64,000 nt of DNA from Halomarina salina (GCF_023074835.1 NZ_JALLGW010000001.1:1364001-1428000); one strand, 5' to 3'. Shown: positions 8,117-16,812, counted from the first letter of the stretch. Numbers and translations: made by a program. Notes: generated from the letters alone by a model not told the origin.

Positions 8117-9148
8117 CTAGGGCGCACCTACGGGGTGCAGCCCTTGGAACTCCAGCCCCGCCGTCTCCTCGACGCCGAGCGCGATGTTCGCCGCGTGGAC
8201 CGCCTGGCCCGCCGAGCCCTTCATCACGTTGTCGATGGCCGAGAACACGACGATGCGGCCGTTCCGGGGGTCGAGTTCGAAGCCGACCTCTGCGAAGTTC
8301 GTCCCCGCCACCGCCTTCGGTTCGGGGTAGCGGTAGACGCCGCCACCGCCCGAGACGAGGCGGACGAACGGTTCGTCCTCGTAGCGCTCGCGGAACGCGC
8401 CCCAGAGGTCGCCCGTCGTGACGCGCTCGTCGGGGAAGACGTGACAGGTCGCGCTCGCACCGCGCACCATGTCCACGGCGTGGACGGTGAACGCGACGCG
8501 GCCGACGAACTGCTCTATCTCGGCCTCGTGGCGGTGGCTCGTCGGCGCGTAGGGACGCACGACCCCCGAGCGCTCGGCGTGCGACGAGGCGGCTCCGCCG
8601 CCCGCGCCGCCCTCCGAGGAGCCGACCTTCACGTCCACGACGGGTCGCTGCGACCCGAGCATGTCGCCGTCGGCGAGGGGGAGCAGGCCGAGCATCGTCG
8701 CGGTGGCGTTGCAGCCCCCCGACGCGACGAGGTCCGCACCCGCCAGCTCCTCGCGGTTGAGTTCGGGCAGCGCGTACGTCGCGTCCGCGAGCAGCTCCGG
8801 CCGTTCGTGGCCGTCGTACCACTCGTCGTACTGGTCTTCCGTGTTCAGCCGGAAGTCCGCCGAGAGGTCGACGACGGTGTCCGCGGCGTCGCGGAACTCG
8901 TCGATACGGTCCATCGAGACGCCGTGGGGCGTCGCGGCGAACAGCACGTCCACCGATTCGAGGTCCGCGGGGTCGGTGAAGCGCAGGTCCTCACCCCGCA
9001 GGTTCGGGTGGACGTGGCCGACGGTCTTGCGGGTCGCCGACCGACTCGTCGCCTGCTCGACCGTGAACTCGGGGTGGCCGGCGAGCAGACGGAGCAGTTC
9101 TCCACCGGCGAACCCGCTGGCACCCACGACGCTGGCGGTGAGCGTCAC
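8117..9148 (-). CDS. argC: LysW-glutamyl-phosphate reductase / N-acetyl-gamma-glutamyl-phosphate reductase
   Basis: Reduces the acyl phosphate to the semialdehyde with NADPH. 343 aa from the GTG at 9148, preceded by GGAGG about 10 nt upstream. N-terminal nucleotide-binding GASGFAGGELLRLL, catalytic Cys in ASGGCNATATMLGL near residue 145, and the family loop GSSEGGAGG...SSHAERSGVVRPY followed by TSHRHEAEIEQF. Haloarchaeal ArgC proteins normally have that Gly/Ser loop, so it is not an insertion. A TAG stop precedes the element-containing gap to argB. Confidence 0.95.
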   Translation of the reverse strand: MTLTASVVGASGFAGGELLRLLAGHPEFTVEQATSRSATRKTVGHVHPNLRGEDLRFTDPADLESVDVLFAATPHGVSMDRIDEFRDAADTVVDLSADFRLNTEDQYDEWYDGHERPELLADATYALPELNREELAGADLVASGGCNATATMLGLLPLADGDMLGSQRPVVDVKVGSSEGGAGGGAASSHAERSGVVRPYAPTSHRHEAEIEQFVGRVAFTVHAVDMVRGASATCHVFPDERVTTGDLWGAFRERYEDEPFVRLVSGGGGVYRYPEPKAVAGTNFAEVGFELDPRNGRIVVFSAIDNVMKGSAGQAVHAANIALGVEETAGLEFQGLHPVGAP

Positions 9149-9180
9149 GCCGCTCCCTCCGTCGCACTCCCCCACCGCAT
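9145..9180 (-). other. 11-codon mini-ORF linking lysX and argC
   Basis: ATG shares one base with the lysX TGA (TGATG), eleven codons follow (MRWGSATEGAA), and its TGA overlaps the argC GTG (GTGA). It spans the short gap exactly. It may be a termination-reinitiation bridge rather than a gene; translation is not shown. Confidence 0.35.
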
Positions 9181-10091
9181 CACGTCGTCGCCTCCAGTTC
9201 GGCCAGTTCGCCGTCGTCCTCGTCACCGTCGTCCCCCTCGGCCGCGACGCGGGACTCCAGCCAGTCGACGACCGCGGCGGGGACGTCCACGTCGACGGCG
9301 TCGTTCAGCGCCTTGAACTCGACGGTGTGGTTGACCTCGTGGACGGTGTAGCCGCCGTCGTCGCCCGTCTCCATCAGGTCGACACCCAGCAGTCCACCGC
9401 CGACGGCCTCGCTGGCACGTTCGACGAGTTCGCGCGCCTCGTCGTCTAGCTCGAACGCCTCGGCGTCGCCGCCCTTCGCGGCGTTGGTGAGCCAGTGGTC
9501 CGACGAGCGGGTCATCCCCGCGACGGGTTCGCCGTCGACGGCCACGACGCGGATGTCGCGGCCGGGTTTCTCGACGAACTCCTGGACGTAGAACACCTTG
9601 TGCTCGTAGTGACCGAGCGTCGCCTTGTGTTCGAGGATGGCCTCGGCGGCGCTCCGGGAGTCGAGTTTGGCCATCAGCCGGCCCCACGAACCCACGACGG
9701 GCTTGAGGACGCAGGGGTAGCCGAACTCCTCGATAGCTTCGAGGGCGGCGTCGGTGGTGAACGCCACCGTCGTCTCGGGCGTCGGGACGCCCGCCGCCGA
9801 CAGCGCGATGCTGGTCTCGGCCTTGTCCGCGCAGAGCGCCGCGGTGTCGGCGCTGTTCACGACGGGGACGCCGTAGTGGTCGAGGAAGCGCGTCGCGTAC
9901 TTGCTGCGACTCGTCGCCAGGCAGCGGTCGACCACGACGTCGCAGTCGGTCAGCTCCTCGGGCGCGTTCGACAGCGAGAACTGCTGGTCGCGCACGTCGA
10001 TCTTCGTCACCTCGTGGCCGCGCTCGCGCAGTTCCGACAGCAGCAGTTTCTCGTCGCGCCGGATGCGCGAGTAGAGGATGCCGACGTTCAC
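9180..10091 (-). CDS. lysX: Glutamate--LysW ligase (ArgX/LysX), ATP-grasp
   Basis: Attaches the alpha-amino group of glutamate (or aminoadipate) to the C-terminal Glu of LysW. 303 aa with a GTG start. RimK/LysX ATP-grasp features: CVLKPVVGSWGRLM near residue 130, FVEKPGRDIRVVAVDGEPV near 175, GVDLMETGDDGGYTVHEVNHTVEFK near 245. Haloarchaea use this system for arginine, and the HEVNHTVEFK segment is where substrate preference is set in the family. An acidic tail of about 20 residues ends the protein. Confidence 0.94.
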   Translation of the reverse strand: MNVGILYSRIRRDEKLLLSELRERGHEVTKIDVRDQQFSLSNAPEELTDCDVVVDRCLATSRSKYATRFLDHYGVPVVNSADTAALCADKAETSIALSAAGVPTPETTVAFTTDAALEAIEEFGYPCVLKPVVGSWGRLMAKLDSRSAAEAILEHKATLGHYEHKVFYVQEFVEKPGRDIRVVAVDGEPVAGMTRSSDHWLTNAAKGGDAEAFELDDEARELVERASEAVGGGLLGVDLMETGDDGGYTVHEVNHTVEFKALNDAVDVDVPAAVVDWLESRVAAEGDDGDEDDGELAELEATT

Positions 10092-10189
10092 GCCGACTCC
10101 TCCGTCGAGGCGTTCTGGTCACCGAGTCGGGTCCTGCTGGCGTCGCTCACGTGGGTCGCGAGCGAGCCGGTGGGAGTGCCGTTCGTCAC
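10088..10189 (-). CDS. 33-residue small ORF between lysW and lysX
   Basis: A GTG two bases after the lysW stop opens a 33-codon frame (reading MTNGTPTGSLATHVSDASRT from the start) whose TGA overlaps the lysX GTG as GTGA. The product would be polar and mildly acidic (STEESA end), which fits haloarchaeal composition. It is too short to recognise. It may be a micro-protein or only a ribosome bridge. Confidence 0.4.
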   Translation of the reverse strand: MTNGTPTGSLATHVSDASRTRLGDQNASTEESA

Positions 10190-10191
10190 CG

Positions 10192-10356
10192 TCACTCCCC
10201 CCAGTCTTCCTCCAGTTCGGGTGCCACGTCGAGTTCGACGGGGTCCGTCGAGAGGACCTCCAGTTCGGCACCGCAGGTGTCGCAGTCGAGTATCTCTCCG
10301 GTCTCAACGTCGTCGGGCAGGGCCACGTCGGCCCCGCACTCTGGGCAAGTCGTCAT
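10192..10356 (-). CDS. lysW: LysW amino-group carrier protein
   Basis: A 54 aa acidic carrier whose C-terminal glutamate gamma-carboxyl holds the amino group of glutamate during arginine synthesis. It begins MTTCPECGADVALPDD, has two zinc-binding pairs (CPEC at 4-7 and CDTC at 25-28) and ends in the hallmark EDWGE. It leads the run lysW-lysX-argC-argB-argD-lysK-argF, and a TATA-like box lies about 26-34 nt before its ATG, implying a leaderless transcript. Confidence 0.96.
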   Translation of the reverse strand: MTTCPECGADVALPDDVETGEILDCDTCGAELEVLSTDPVELDVAPELEEDWGE

Positions 10357-10380
10357 CGTAGCTACGACTCCGACGACGAT

Positions 10381-10390
10381 CTACTTAATT
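10381..10390 (-). promoter_or_regulatory. TATA-like box for the lysW-argF operon
   Basis: Read on the minus strand this is AATTAAGTAG, about 26-34 nt upstream of the lysW ATG at 10356. That is the spacing expected for a haloarchaeal leaderless promoter. A second AT-rich patch lies near 10411-10420. The 245-nt gap to argH also carries GC-rich palindromic sequence near 10500-10530. Confidence 0.6.
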
Positions 10391-10601
10391 CCATCGAACT
10401 TGTCAGCGCAATTAATAGACGGAACGGCCGCTAACAGCCTCGGGAGAGCGTTCGGCGGCGGTCGCGTCGGCAACGTATCATGGGTGTGGTAGGTCAGGTC
10501 CGGCCGGAGCCGGCGGCTTCGGGAGCGGTCGCGGAACGGCGTGGGCGGTCGTCGCCGCGTCGCTGGACCCGGCGACGAGCGTCCCGCGAGTCGTCACGAC
10601 C

Positions 10602-12071
10602 TCAGACATACGCCGTCACCTCCTCGCGGAGTTCGTCGTTCGCCGCGTTGAGCGACGCAGTGAGGTCGTCGAGGGTCGCCTCGTCGGTCGCGATTCCGTC
10701 GCTCACCTCGTCGAGGTGTGCGCGGACCGTCTCGGGGGCGGGGCCGCCGAGCGAGTCGCGCGCCGCGACGTTCGAAACGGGGTCGAGCGCCGTCTGGACC
10801 GCCTCCTCCGAGACGTACGTCGAGAGCGGTTCGTCCAGCACCTCGTCGGCGGCCGTCGCCACGGTGTCGTAGTCGGGCGTACCGCCGTCTTCGGCGGCCT
10901 CCGCAGCGAGCGCCAGCACCTCGTGGGCCGTCCTGAACGGCAGGCCCGACGCCGCGAGCAGGTCCGCGACGCCCGTGGCGGTCGAGAACCCCTCACCCGC
11001 GGCCGCCTCCAGTTCCGCCTCGGGCCAGTCGGCGGTCGCCACCGCGCCGGCCGCTACCTCCGTGGCCTCGGTGACCACGTCGACGCTCGCCCAGACGTGG
11101 GGCGTCGCGCGCTGGAGGTCACGGTTGTACGCGCGCGGGAGGCCCTTGAGCGTGGTCAGCAGGCCGTCGAGGCCCGCGCTGGCGTCGCCCGCCGTCGCCC
11201 GGACCAGTTCGAGCGTGTCGGGGTTGACCTTCTGGGGCATGATGGAGGACGTCGAGGAGTACTCGTCCGCGAGGTCCACGAGCCCCCTGTTGGCGAAGAC
11301 GACGAGGTCCTCGGCCAGTCCGGAGAGGTGCGTCGCCAGCGTAGCCAGCGCCGACGCCGTCTCGACGAGGAAGTCGCGGGTCGCGCTGGCGTCCATCGCG
11401 TTGTCCAGCACGCCGTCGAACCCGAGCAGTTCGGCGACGCGGCCGCGGTCCACGTCGAACGTCGTCCCGGCGAACGCGGCCGCGCCGAGGGGCGACTGGT
11501 TCGTCCGGGCGAACGCCTCGAACAGGCGCTCCGTGTCGCGTTCGAGCGCCTGCTGGTACGAGCAGACCCAGTGGGCGACGGTCGTCGGCTGGGCGGGTTG
11601 CAGGTGCGTGAAGCCGGGCATCACCGTCTCGACGTGCTCCTCGGCGACGGTCGCGAGCGACTCGCGGCAGACGAGCGTCGCCTCGATGGCCTCGACGAGG
11701 TCCTCGCGCAGGCGGTAGCGGATGCACGCCGCCACCTCGTCGTTGCGCGAGCGGGCGGTGTGCATCTTCCCGCCGACGGCTCCCACCTGGTCGATGACGG
11801 CCGTCTCGATGGCGGCGTGGATGTCCTCGCCCTCGGGGAGGCCGTCGTGTTCGCCGACCTCCACGACGTCGAGCGCCTGCAGGATGGTCGCCGCCTCGTC
11901 GTCGGTCACGACGCCCTGCTCGGCGAGCATGACGACGTGCGCGCGGTCGACGGCCAGGTCGGCCTCGAAGATGCGCTCGTCGGCCGACAGCGACGAGAGG
12001 AACGACCGGGCGGGGCCGCCGCTGAAGCGCTCGCGGCGGACCACGTCCGAGTCCCCTCCCGTCCCCGTCAT
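10602..12071 (-). CDS. argH: Argininosuccinate lyase
   Basis: Splits argininosuccinate into arginine and fumarate. 489 aa from ATG (MTGTGGDSDVV); earlier in-frame residues overlap argG. Signature STSSIMPQKVNPDTLELVRA near residue 285, HTARSRNDEVA near 108 and MPGFTHLQPAQPTTVAHW near 160 are typical of the fumarase/aspartase superfamily. It starts one base after the argG TGA, so the two are one transcription unit separate from lysW-argF. Confidence 0.96.
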   Translation of the reverse strand: MTGTGGDSDVVRRERFSGGPARSFLSSLSADERIFEADLAVDRAHVVMLAEQGVVTDDEAATILQALDVVEVGEHDGLPEGEDIHAAIETAVIDQVGAVGGKMHTARSRNDEVAACIRYRLREDLVEAIEATLVCRESLATVAEEHVETVMPGFTHLQPAQPTTVAHWVCSYQQALERDTERLFEAFARTNQSPLGAAAFAGTTFDVDRGRVAELLGFDGVLDNAMDASATRDFLVETASALATLATHLSGLAEDLVVFANRGLVDLADEYSSTSSIMPQKVNPDTLELVRATAGDASAGLDGLLTTLKGLPRAYNRDLQRATPHVWASVDVVTEATEVAAGAVATADWPEAELEAAAGEGFSTATGVADLLAASGLPFRTAHEVLALAAEAAEDGGTPDYDTVATAADEVLDEPLSTYVSEEAVQTALDPVSNVAARDSLGGPAPETVRAHLDEVSDGIATDEATLDDLTASLNAANDELREEVTAYV

Positions 12072-12072
12072 C

Positions 12073-13320
12073 TCACTGGTCCCCGTCGTCGGTGCCGCCG
12101 TCGGTGACCGCGTCCACCGACTTCGCTTCCTGTTGCTTCGCCTTCGCACTGTTCGCGAGGCGCGTCTGGAACCCGTGGTACTTCGCGACGCCCGTCGCGT
12201 CCTCCTGGGCGATGCCGTCGACGGTCTCAGTGTCGAACGACGCCGCGGACTCGGAGTACGTCGCGTACTCGCTGTCGCGGCCGACCGGACGGCACTGGCC
12301 GCCCTCGAACTTCAGCGTGACCGTGCCCGTCACGCGCTCCTGCGTGCTGGCGATGAACCCCTCCAGCGCGTCGACGAGCGGAGCCATCACGAGGCCCTCG
12401 TAGGCCTTCTGGGACCACTGGGCGTCGACCTGCTGTTTGAACTGGCGCTCCTCGTGCGTCAGGACGAGTCCCTCCAGCGCCTCGTGTGCGGTGAGCAGCG
12501 CCGTCGCGGCCGGGTGCTCGTAGTTCTCGCGGACCTTCAGCCCGAGCATGCGGTCTTCCATCATGTCGGTGCGGCCGACGCCGTGCGCCCCGGCGACCGA
12601 GTTGAGGTGCTCGACGAGCGTGACGGGGTCCATCTCCGACCCGTCCACGGCGACCGGGTAGCCCTCCTCGAACGTTATCTCGACGAGTTCCGTCTCCGCG
12701 TCGCCGGGCGTGTCGGTCCACTCGTAGATGTCCTCGGGCGGGACGTAGTTCGGGTCCTCCAGCGCGTCGCCCTCGACGGAGCGACTCCAGAGGTTCGTGT
12801 CGATGGACCAGTCGCCGCCGTTACCGCCCTCGACGGGCAGGTCGTGTTCGGCGGCGTACTCGGACTCCCAGTCGCGGGTCAGGCCGAGTTCGCGGACGGG
12901 CGCGACGACGTCCAGGTCGGAGGCGCGCCAGACGGCCTCGAAGCGCAACTGGTCGTTGCCCTTCCCGGTACAGCCGTGGGCGACGGCGTCACAGCCCTGT
13001 TCGAGCGCCACGTCGAGGATGGACTGGGCGATGACGGGGCGGGCGAGCGCCGTCCCGAGCGGGTAGCCCTGGTAGTCGGCGTTCGCGCGGACGGCGTCGA
13101 GACAGAGGTCGGCGAACTCGCTCTTCGCGTCGACGACGTAGGTGTCGACGCCGAGCGCGTCGGCCGTCTCCTCTGCCTCCTCGAACTCCTCGGCTGGCTG
13201 GCCGACGTCGACGGTGACGCCGATGACCTCGTCGTAGCCGTACTCCTCTTTCAACAGCGGTACGCAGACGGTCGTATCGAGCCCGCCCGAGAAGGCGAGC
13301 GCGACGGTGGTGTCGGACAT
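12073..13320 (-). CDS. argG: Argininosuccinate synthase
   Basis: Joins citrulline and aspartate with ATP. 415 aa. The N-terminal PP-loop ALAFSGGLDTTVCVPLLKEE is at residues 8-27, YVVDAKSEFAD near 56, AHGCTGKGNDQLRFE near 115, and GRTDMMEDRMLGLKVRENYEH near 255. It ends with an acidic Asp/Gly-rich tail. Upstream on the minus strand, GTTTATGTCC (13518-13527) could be a TATA box, which would give a leader of about 180 nt. Confidence 0.96.
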   Translation of the reverse strand: MSDTTVALAFSGGLDTTVCVPLLKEEYGYDEVIGVTVDVGQPAEEFEEAEETADALGVDTYVVDAKSEFADLCLDAVRANADYQGYPLGTALARPVIAQSILDVALEQGCDAVAHGCTGKGNDQLRFEAVWRASDLDVVAPVRELGLTRDWESEYAAEHDLPVEGGNGGDWSIDTNLWSRSVEGDALEDPNYVPPEDIYEWTDTPGDAETELVEITFEEGYPVAVDGSEMDPVTLVEHLNSVAGAHGVGRTDMMEDRMLGLKVRENYEHPAATALLTAHEALEGLVLTHEERQFKQQVDAQWSQKAYEGLVMAPLVDALEGFIASTQERVTGTVTLKFEGGQCRPVGRDSEYATYSESAASFDTETVDGIAQEDATGVAKYHGFQTRLANSAKAKQQEAKSVDAVTDGGTDDGDQ

Positions 13321-13620
13321 TGGTGGTGTGGGGTGACGTGGGATGTCGTGGGGTGCGCCGAAACCTCGGCGCTAGGCGGTTGGAGACTGGGCGACGGTCG
13401 GATTGAAAATGGAGTTAGTGGGCCAGGAGGCCCGGTCGCACTCGTCGCGGAATGGCACCGCTCGCGGCCTGCGTGCCGAGGGAACGGTGAGTCGTCATTA
13501 CCAGCACGAAACGACGCGACGGACATAAACCTGTCTCGTCAGGCAAGCGCTGCCCCGGCGTGTGAGCACCCCACACGACGGTTCGCGGCGTTTTTGAACG
13601 TGCGTCCAGTGTCTCTCGAC
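13321..13620. other. Divergent intergenic region argG / RNA ligase
   Basis: Three hundred bases with no convincing gene. They hold a likely minus-strand TATA box at 13518-13527 for argG, a small hairpin GCCGAAACCTCGGC around 13355, GGGCCAGGAGGCCCGG near 13420, and a T-run at 13591-13595 about 26 nt before the plus-strand GTG at 13621. The unusually long argG leader could host regulation, but I see no defined element. Confidence 0.5.
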
Positions 13621-14127
13621 GTGTACAGTCTGAACGCACCGATTCCGACCGCAGCCGAGACAGTCGTGCAGGAACTGCAGACCGACCTCCCCGCCGACTG
13701 CCGCCCCCGCGACCGCCTCACGCTCGTCGTCAAGCGGGTGGGCGAGGGCGAGACCGACCACCGGGAACTCGCCGCCCGCTGTCGCGACGCGCTCTCGGGG
13801 GAACCGCGGTGTGCGGCCCGCGTCGCGGGAGTCGACGTCTTCGACGCGGACGACGGGGGGCCGGTACTCCACCTCCGAGTCGACAGCCCCGGTCTCCGGG
13901 CGCTCCACCGTCGGCTCTGTCGCGCGTTCGACCCGGTCCCGGTCATCGAGGGCGAGGACTACGTCCCGCACGTGACGCTCGGGCGCGGCGGCGACCCCGA
14001 CGCAGTACAGCGCTTCCGTGAGCGCTACGACGGGCAGGTGGACCCGGTCGAGTGGACCGTCTCGGACCTCCTGCTGTGGTCGAACCGGTGGCGCGAACCG
14101 GTCGCGACGCTCCCGCTGGGTACGTGA
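13621..14127 (+). CDS. 2'-5' RNA ligase / cyclic phosphodiesterase family protein
   Basis: 168 aa from a GTG read as MYSLNAPIP, the start typical of haloarchaeal homologues; a GTG four codons earlier is possible. 2H-superfamily proteins hydrolyse or form 2',5' or 2',3'-cyclic phosphodiester bonds in RNA. Expected His-x-Thr motifs are only partly clear: HVTLGRGGD near residue 119 fits the second, while the first appears as TLVVKRV without a His. That makes catalytic activity uncertain. Confidence 0.75.
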   Translation: MYSLNAPIPTAAETVVQELQTDLPADCRPRDRLTLVVKRVGEGETDHRELAARCRDALSGEPRCAARVAGVDVFDADDGGPVLHLRVDSPGLRALHRRLCRAFDPVPVIEGEDYVPHVTLGRGGDPDAVQRFRERYDGQVDPVEWTVSDLLLWSNRWREPVATLPLGT

Positions 14128-14184
14128 GAACTCGCCGAACGTACGTGCCGAACGTAGGGTCTGTCGGTCGCGGCGGCGACCCAC

Positions 14185-16650
14185 TCATGGTCGCGGCGGC
14201 GACCCGTCCCACGCCTCCATGTCGGAGTAGAAGTTGAGCATCGCGAACTTCAGCTTCTCGGGTTCGATATCTATCTGCTCGACGCGCTCCTCGGCCGGGA
14301 ACGCCTCCTTGACGCTGTACTTCTTCATCTCGCGGCGGGCGCGCTTCGTGTAGCGCTCGTCGAGCAGGATGCGGACGCCGAAATCCTCCGGCGAACGCAC
14401 GACCCGGCCGAGCGCCTGTCGGGTCTTGCGCACAGTCGGCACCTCGACGGCGTACTGCCAGCCGACGTCCTTACCGGCGAAGGCGTTCTCGTAGGCGTCC
14501 TGCACCGCGTCCATCCGGTCGTCGAGGTGCGGGTACGGGACGCCGACGACCACCACGGTCCGGGCGTCGTCGTCGTCGAAACTGACGCCCTCGGCGAGGG
14601 TGCCCCACAGCGAGGTGAACAACACGCCGTCGTCGTCCGCGGTGAACCGCTGGCGCAACTCCTCGGCGCGTTCGCCCGGCCGGTCGAGGTACCGGTTCGC
14701 ACTCACGTCCGGGTGCGACCCCAGCAGGTCGTGGTAGCGCTCGGCCTCCCGGTAGCTGGGGAAGAACGCGAGAGTGTTCCCCGGCGTGAACCGCACGGCG
14801 TCGGCGAGCGCCGAGGCGACCTGCGTCTGCGTCTCGCGCTCCTCGCGCTTCGAGGCGAACAGCGCCGGGATGTCGACGGCGTACGTCCGGCGGCGCTTCT
14901 CGGGGAACACCGCACCGTAGGCCATCTCGACGGGACCGTCGGTGTCGCTCTCCTCCGTCCCGTCCGCCTCCGCCTTCGGGGTCGGGTCCCCGTCGTCGCT
15001 CCCGCCGTCCCCGTCGTCCGTCTCACCCACCGACGCGCCCGACAGGCCGAGGACGTCGCCGAGGACGTCGAACGGCCTGAGCGTCGCGCTCATCAGGACG
15101 CTCGCGTGGAGTTCGTCGAACAGCGGCTCGGTGACGCGCCGCGGGATGCAGGTGTACAGTTCGGCGCGGCCGTAGATGGCGTCCTCGGCGTCCGTGGCCG
15201 TGCCGCCGTCGGTGGTCACGCTGTCCTCGCCCGCGTCACCACCGACCGCCGCCCGCTGGCCGTCGCCAGAACGCTCTGCGTTCTGGCTGCCTGCCGAGGA
15301 TTCCTCGGCATCGCCGTCGCCCTCGCCTCCGGCGTCGAACCGACCCGGCCTGCGAACGGAGACGACGGGGTACTGGCCCTCCTCGTCCGAGTCTCGGAGC
15401 CAGTCGTCGACGAACGTCGCCGCCTGCAGCACGCGACACTCCTTGCGGGTCCGCGTCTCGCCCTCCTTGTACGCCTCGTGGTACTGGCGGTCGAGGTCCT
15501 TCCCGAGTTCCAGCGCCACGTCGAGGTCCTCGTGGATGCCCTGGCCCGTGTAGGCGTCGAGGAACGCGAGCGTCAGGTCGTCGCGCCCGCGGTCGTTCGT
15601 GATGGAGAGGTCGTACCAGTCCTCGTCGACCTCGTCGCGTTCGCCGTAGGCCAGCGCGTCCTCGTAGGTGCGCCGGAGCGCCTCGCGGAACGCGCTCACG
15701 ACGTTCTCGGCGGGCGGCACGCGCGGGTCGGCCGTCTCCTCCAGCTCCCCGAGCGCGCTGTCGAGCGTCGGTTCGGCCAGCGCGCGCGTCGCGTGGTCGC
15801 GGGCGGCGTCCTCGACGTTGTGCGCCTCGTCGAACACGCACACCACGTCCTCGGGGTCGCGGCCCAGCCACCGGAAGAACTGCTCGCGGATCATCGGGTC
15901 GAGCAGGTGGTGGTAGTTACAGACGACGAGGTCCACCCCCTCCATCCCCTCCTTCAGCAACTCGTAGCCACAGAACCCCTCCTCGTGGGCGTGGTCGTAT
16001 ATCTCGTCGGGCGTCCGCACGTCGTCGAACAGCCACTCGTAGAACCCGTCGGTGTCGCCGACGAGGTTCTGCCGGTAGTACTCGCAGATGGACTGGTCGC
16101 GTAGCTCCTCCAGTTCCGCCTCCAGCGCGTTCATCTCGTCCATCACGGCCTGTCTGCTCGCGGCCGCCTCGTCGGCCGCCGCGCCGCCAGTGCCCCCCGA
16201 CTCGGCACCGTCGCGGGCCTCGTCGAGCAGGTCCTCGCTCGTCGCGCCGAGTTCCGCCCGCTCCTGTTCGACCTCGACGACCTCCTTCGTCGTGTCCCGG
16301 AGCGCCTGGCACTCCTCGTAGCCCACGTCGATGTGGCACATCGAGGACTTCCCGCGGAAGACGACCGTTCTGATGGGTTCCTGTCGCGTGATGGCGCGGG
16401 CCTCCTCGATGAACTGGCGGGTCTGCTGGTGGACGTTCGTCGTGATGACGATCGTCTTGTCGGTCCGGCGAGCGTGTTCCAGCGCCGGCGCGAGCGCCGC
16501 CAGCGTCTTGCCCGTGCCGCAGGCCCCCTCGAACAGCACGTCACGGCCGTCGTCCAGCGCGCCGGCGATGGTGTCCATCGCCTCCCGCTGGTGGTCGTAC
16601 GGGCTCCCGTACGGGAAGAAGCGAAGGTGGTCCGACGACGACTGACTCAC
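14185..16650 (-). CDS. XPD/Rad3-type ATP-dependent DNA helicase
   Basis: An 821 aa superfamily 2 helicase. Walker A GACGTGKTLAAL at about residue 43, DEAH-type Walker B VCVFDEAHNVEDAARD near 275, and motif VI region RQALGRVVRSPEDFGVR near 760. Cys residues at SSMCHIDVGYEECQ, SICEYYRQN and GFCGYELL are spaced like the four ligands of the XPD/DinG 4Fe-4S domain. The central region carries low-complexity acidic linkers, one made by DNA hairpins at 15265-15310. It likely acts in repair. Confidence 0.92.
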   Translation of the reverse strand: MSQSSSDHLRFFPYGSPYDHQREAMDTIAGALDDGRDVLFEGACGTGKTLAALAPALEHARRTDKTIVITTNVHQQTRQFIEEARAITRQEPIRTVVFRGKSSMCHIDVGYEECQALRDTTKEVVEVEQERAELGATSEDLLDEARDGAESGGTGGAAADEAAASRQAVMDEMNALEAELEELRDQSICEYYRQNLVGDTDGFYEWLFDDVRTPDEIYDHAHEEGFCGYELLKEGMEGVDLVVCNYHHLLDPMIREQFFRWLGRDPEDVVCVFDEAHNVEDAARDHATRALAEPTLDSALGELEETADPRVPPAENVVSAFREALRRTYEDALAYGERDEVDEDWYDLSITNDRGRDDLTLAFLDAYTGQGIHEDLDVALELGKDLDRQYHEAYKEGETRTRKECRVLQAATFVDDWLRDSDEEGQYPVVSVRRPGRFDAGGEGDGDAEESSAGSQNAERSGDGQRAAVGGDAGEDSVTTDGGTATDAEDAIYGRAELYTCIPRRVTEPLFDELHASVLMSATLRPFDVLGDVLGLSGASVGETDDGDGGSDDGDPTPKAEADGTEESDTDGPVEMAYGAVFPEKRRRTYAVDIPALFASKREERETQTQVASALADAVRFTPGNTLAFFPSYREAERYHDLLGSHPDVSANRYLDRPGERAEELRQRFTADDDGVLFTSLWGTLAEGVSFDDDDARTVVVVGVPYPHLDDRMDAVQDAYENAFAGKDVGWQYAVEVPTVRKTRQALGRVVRSPEDFGVRILLDERYTKRARREMKKYSVKEAFPAEERVEQIDIEPEKLKFAMLNFYSDMEAWDGSPPRP
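15265..15310. repeat. Two adjacent perfect hairpins inside the helicase gene
   Basis: GCCAGAACGC-TCT-GCGTTCTGGC (15265-15287, 10-bp arms) is followed 4 nt later by TGCCGAGGA-T-TCCTCGGCA (15292-15310, 9-bp arms). They encode the variable linker SSAGSQNAERSGDGQ and preserve frame. The double-hairpin layout resembles the pair in lysK, although the sequences differ. Confidence 0.75.
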
Positions 16651-16812
16651 TACGAGAGGGTTGCGCGCCCGCGGCTAAAATCCCTCGCTCCGTACGGTCG
16701 GGTACTCCGACCGGAGTCGAAGGACGCTCCGTACGGTCGGCTACCACGTGGGGTCTCGAAGAAAGCCGCGAGCGGTCGGGGGCGAGTCGAGCGATTCCCG
16801 GTCGGAAGCCGC

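Noticed and set aside
8566-8599. Palindromes CCGAGCGCTCGG and GGCGGCTCCGCC inside argC, similar to the intragenic hairpins
   Set aside because: They encode the Gly/Ser loop and SSHAERSG segment that ArgC proteins normally have, so protein constraint explains them and no insertion is needed.
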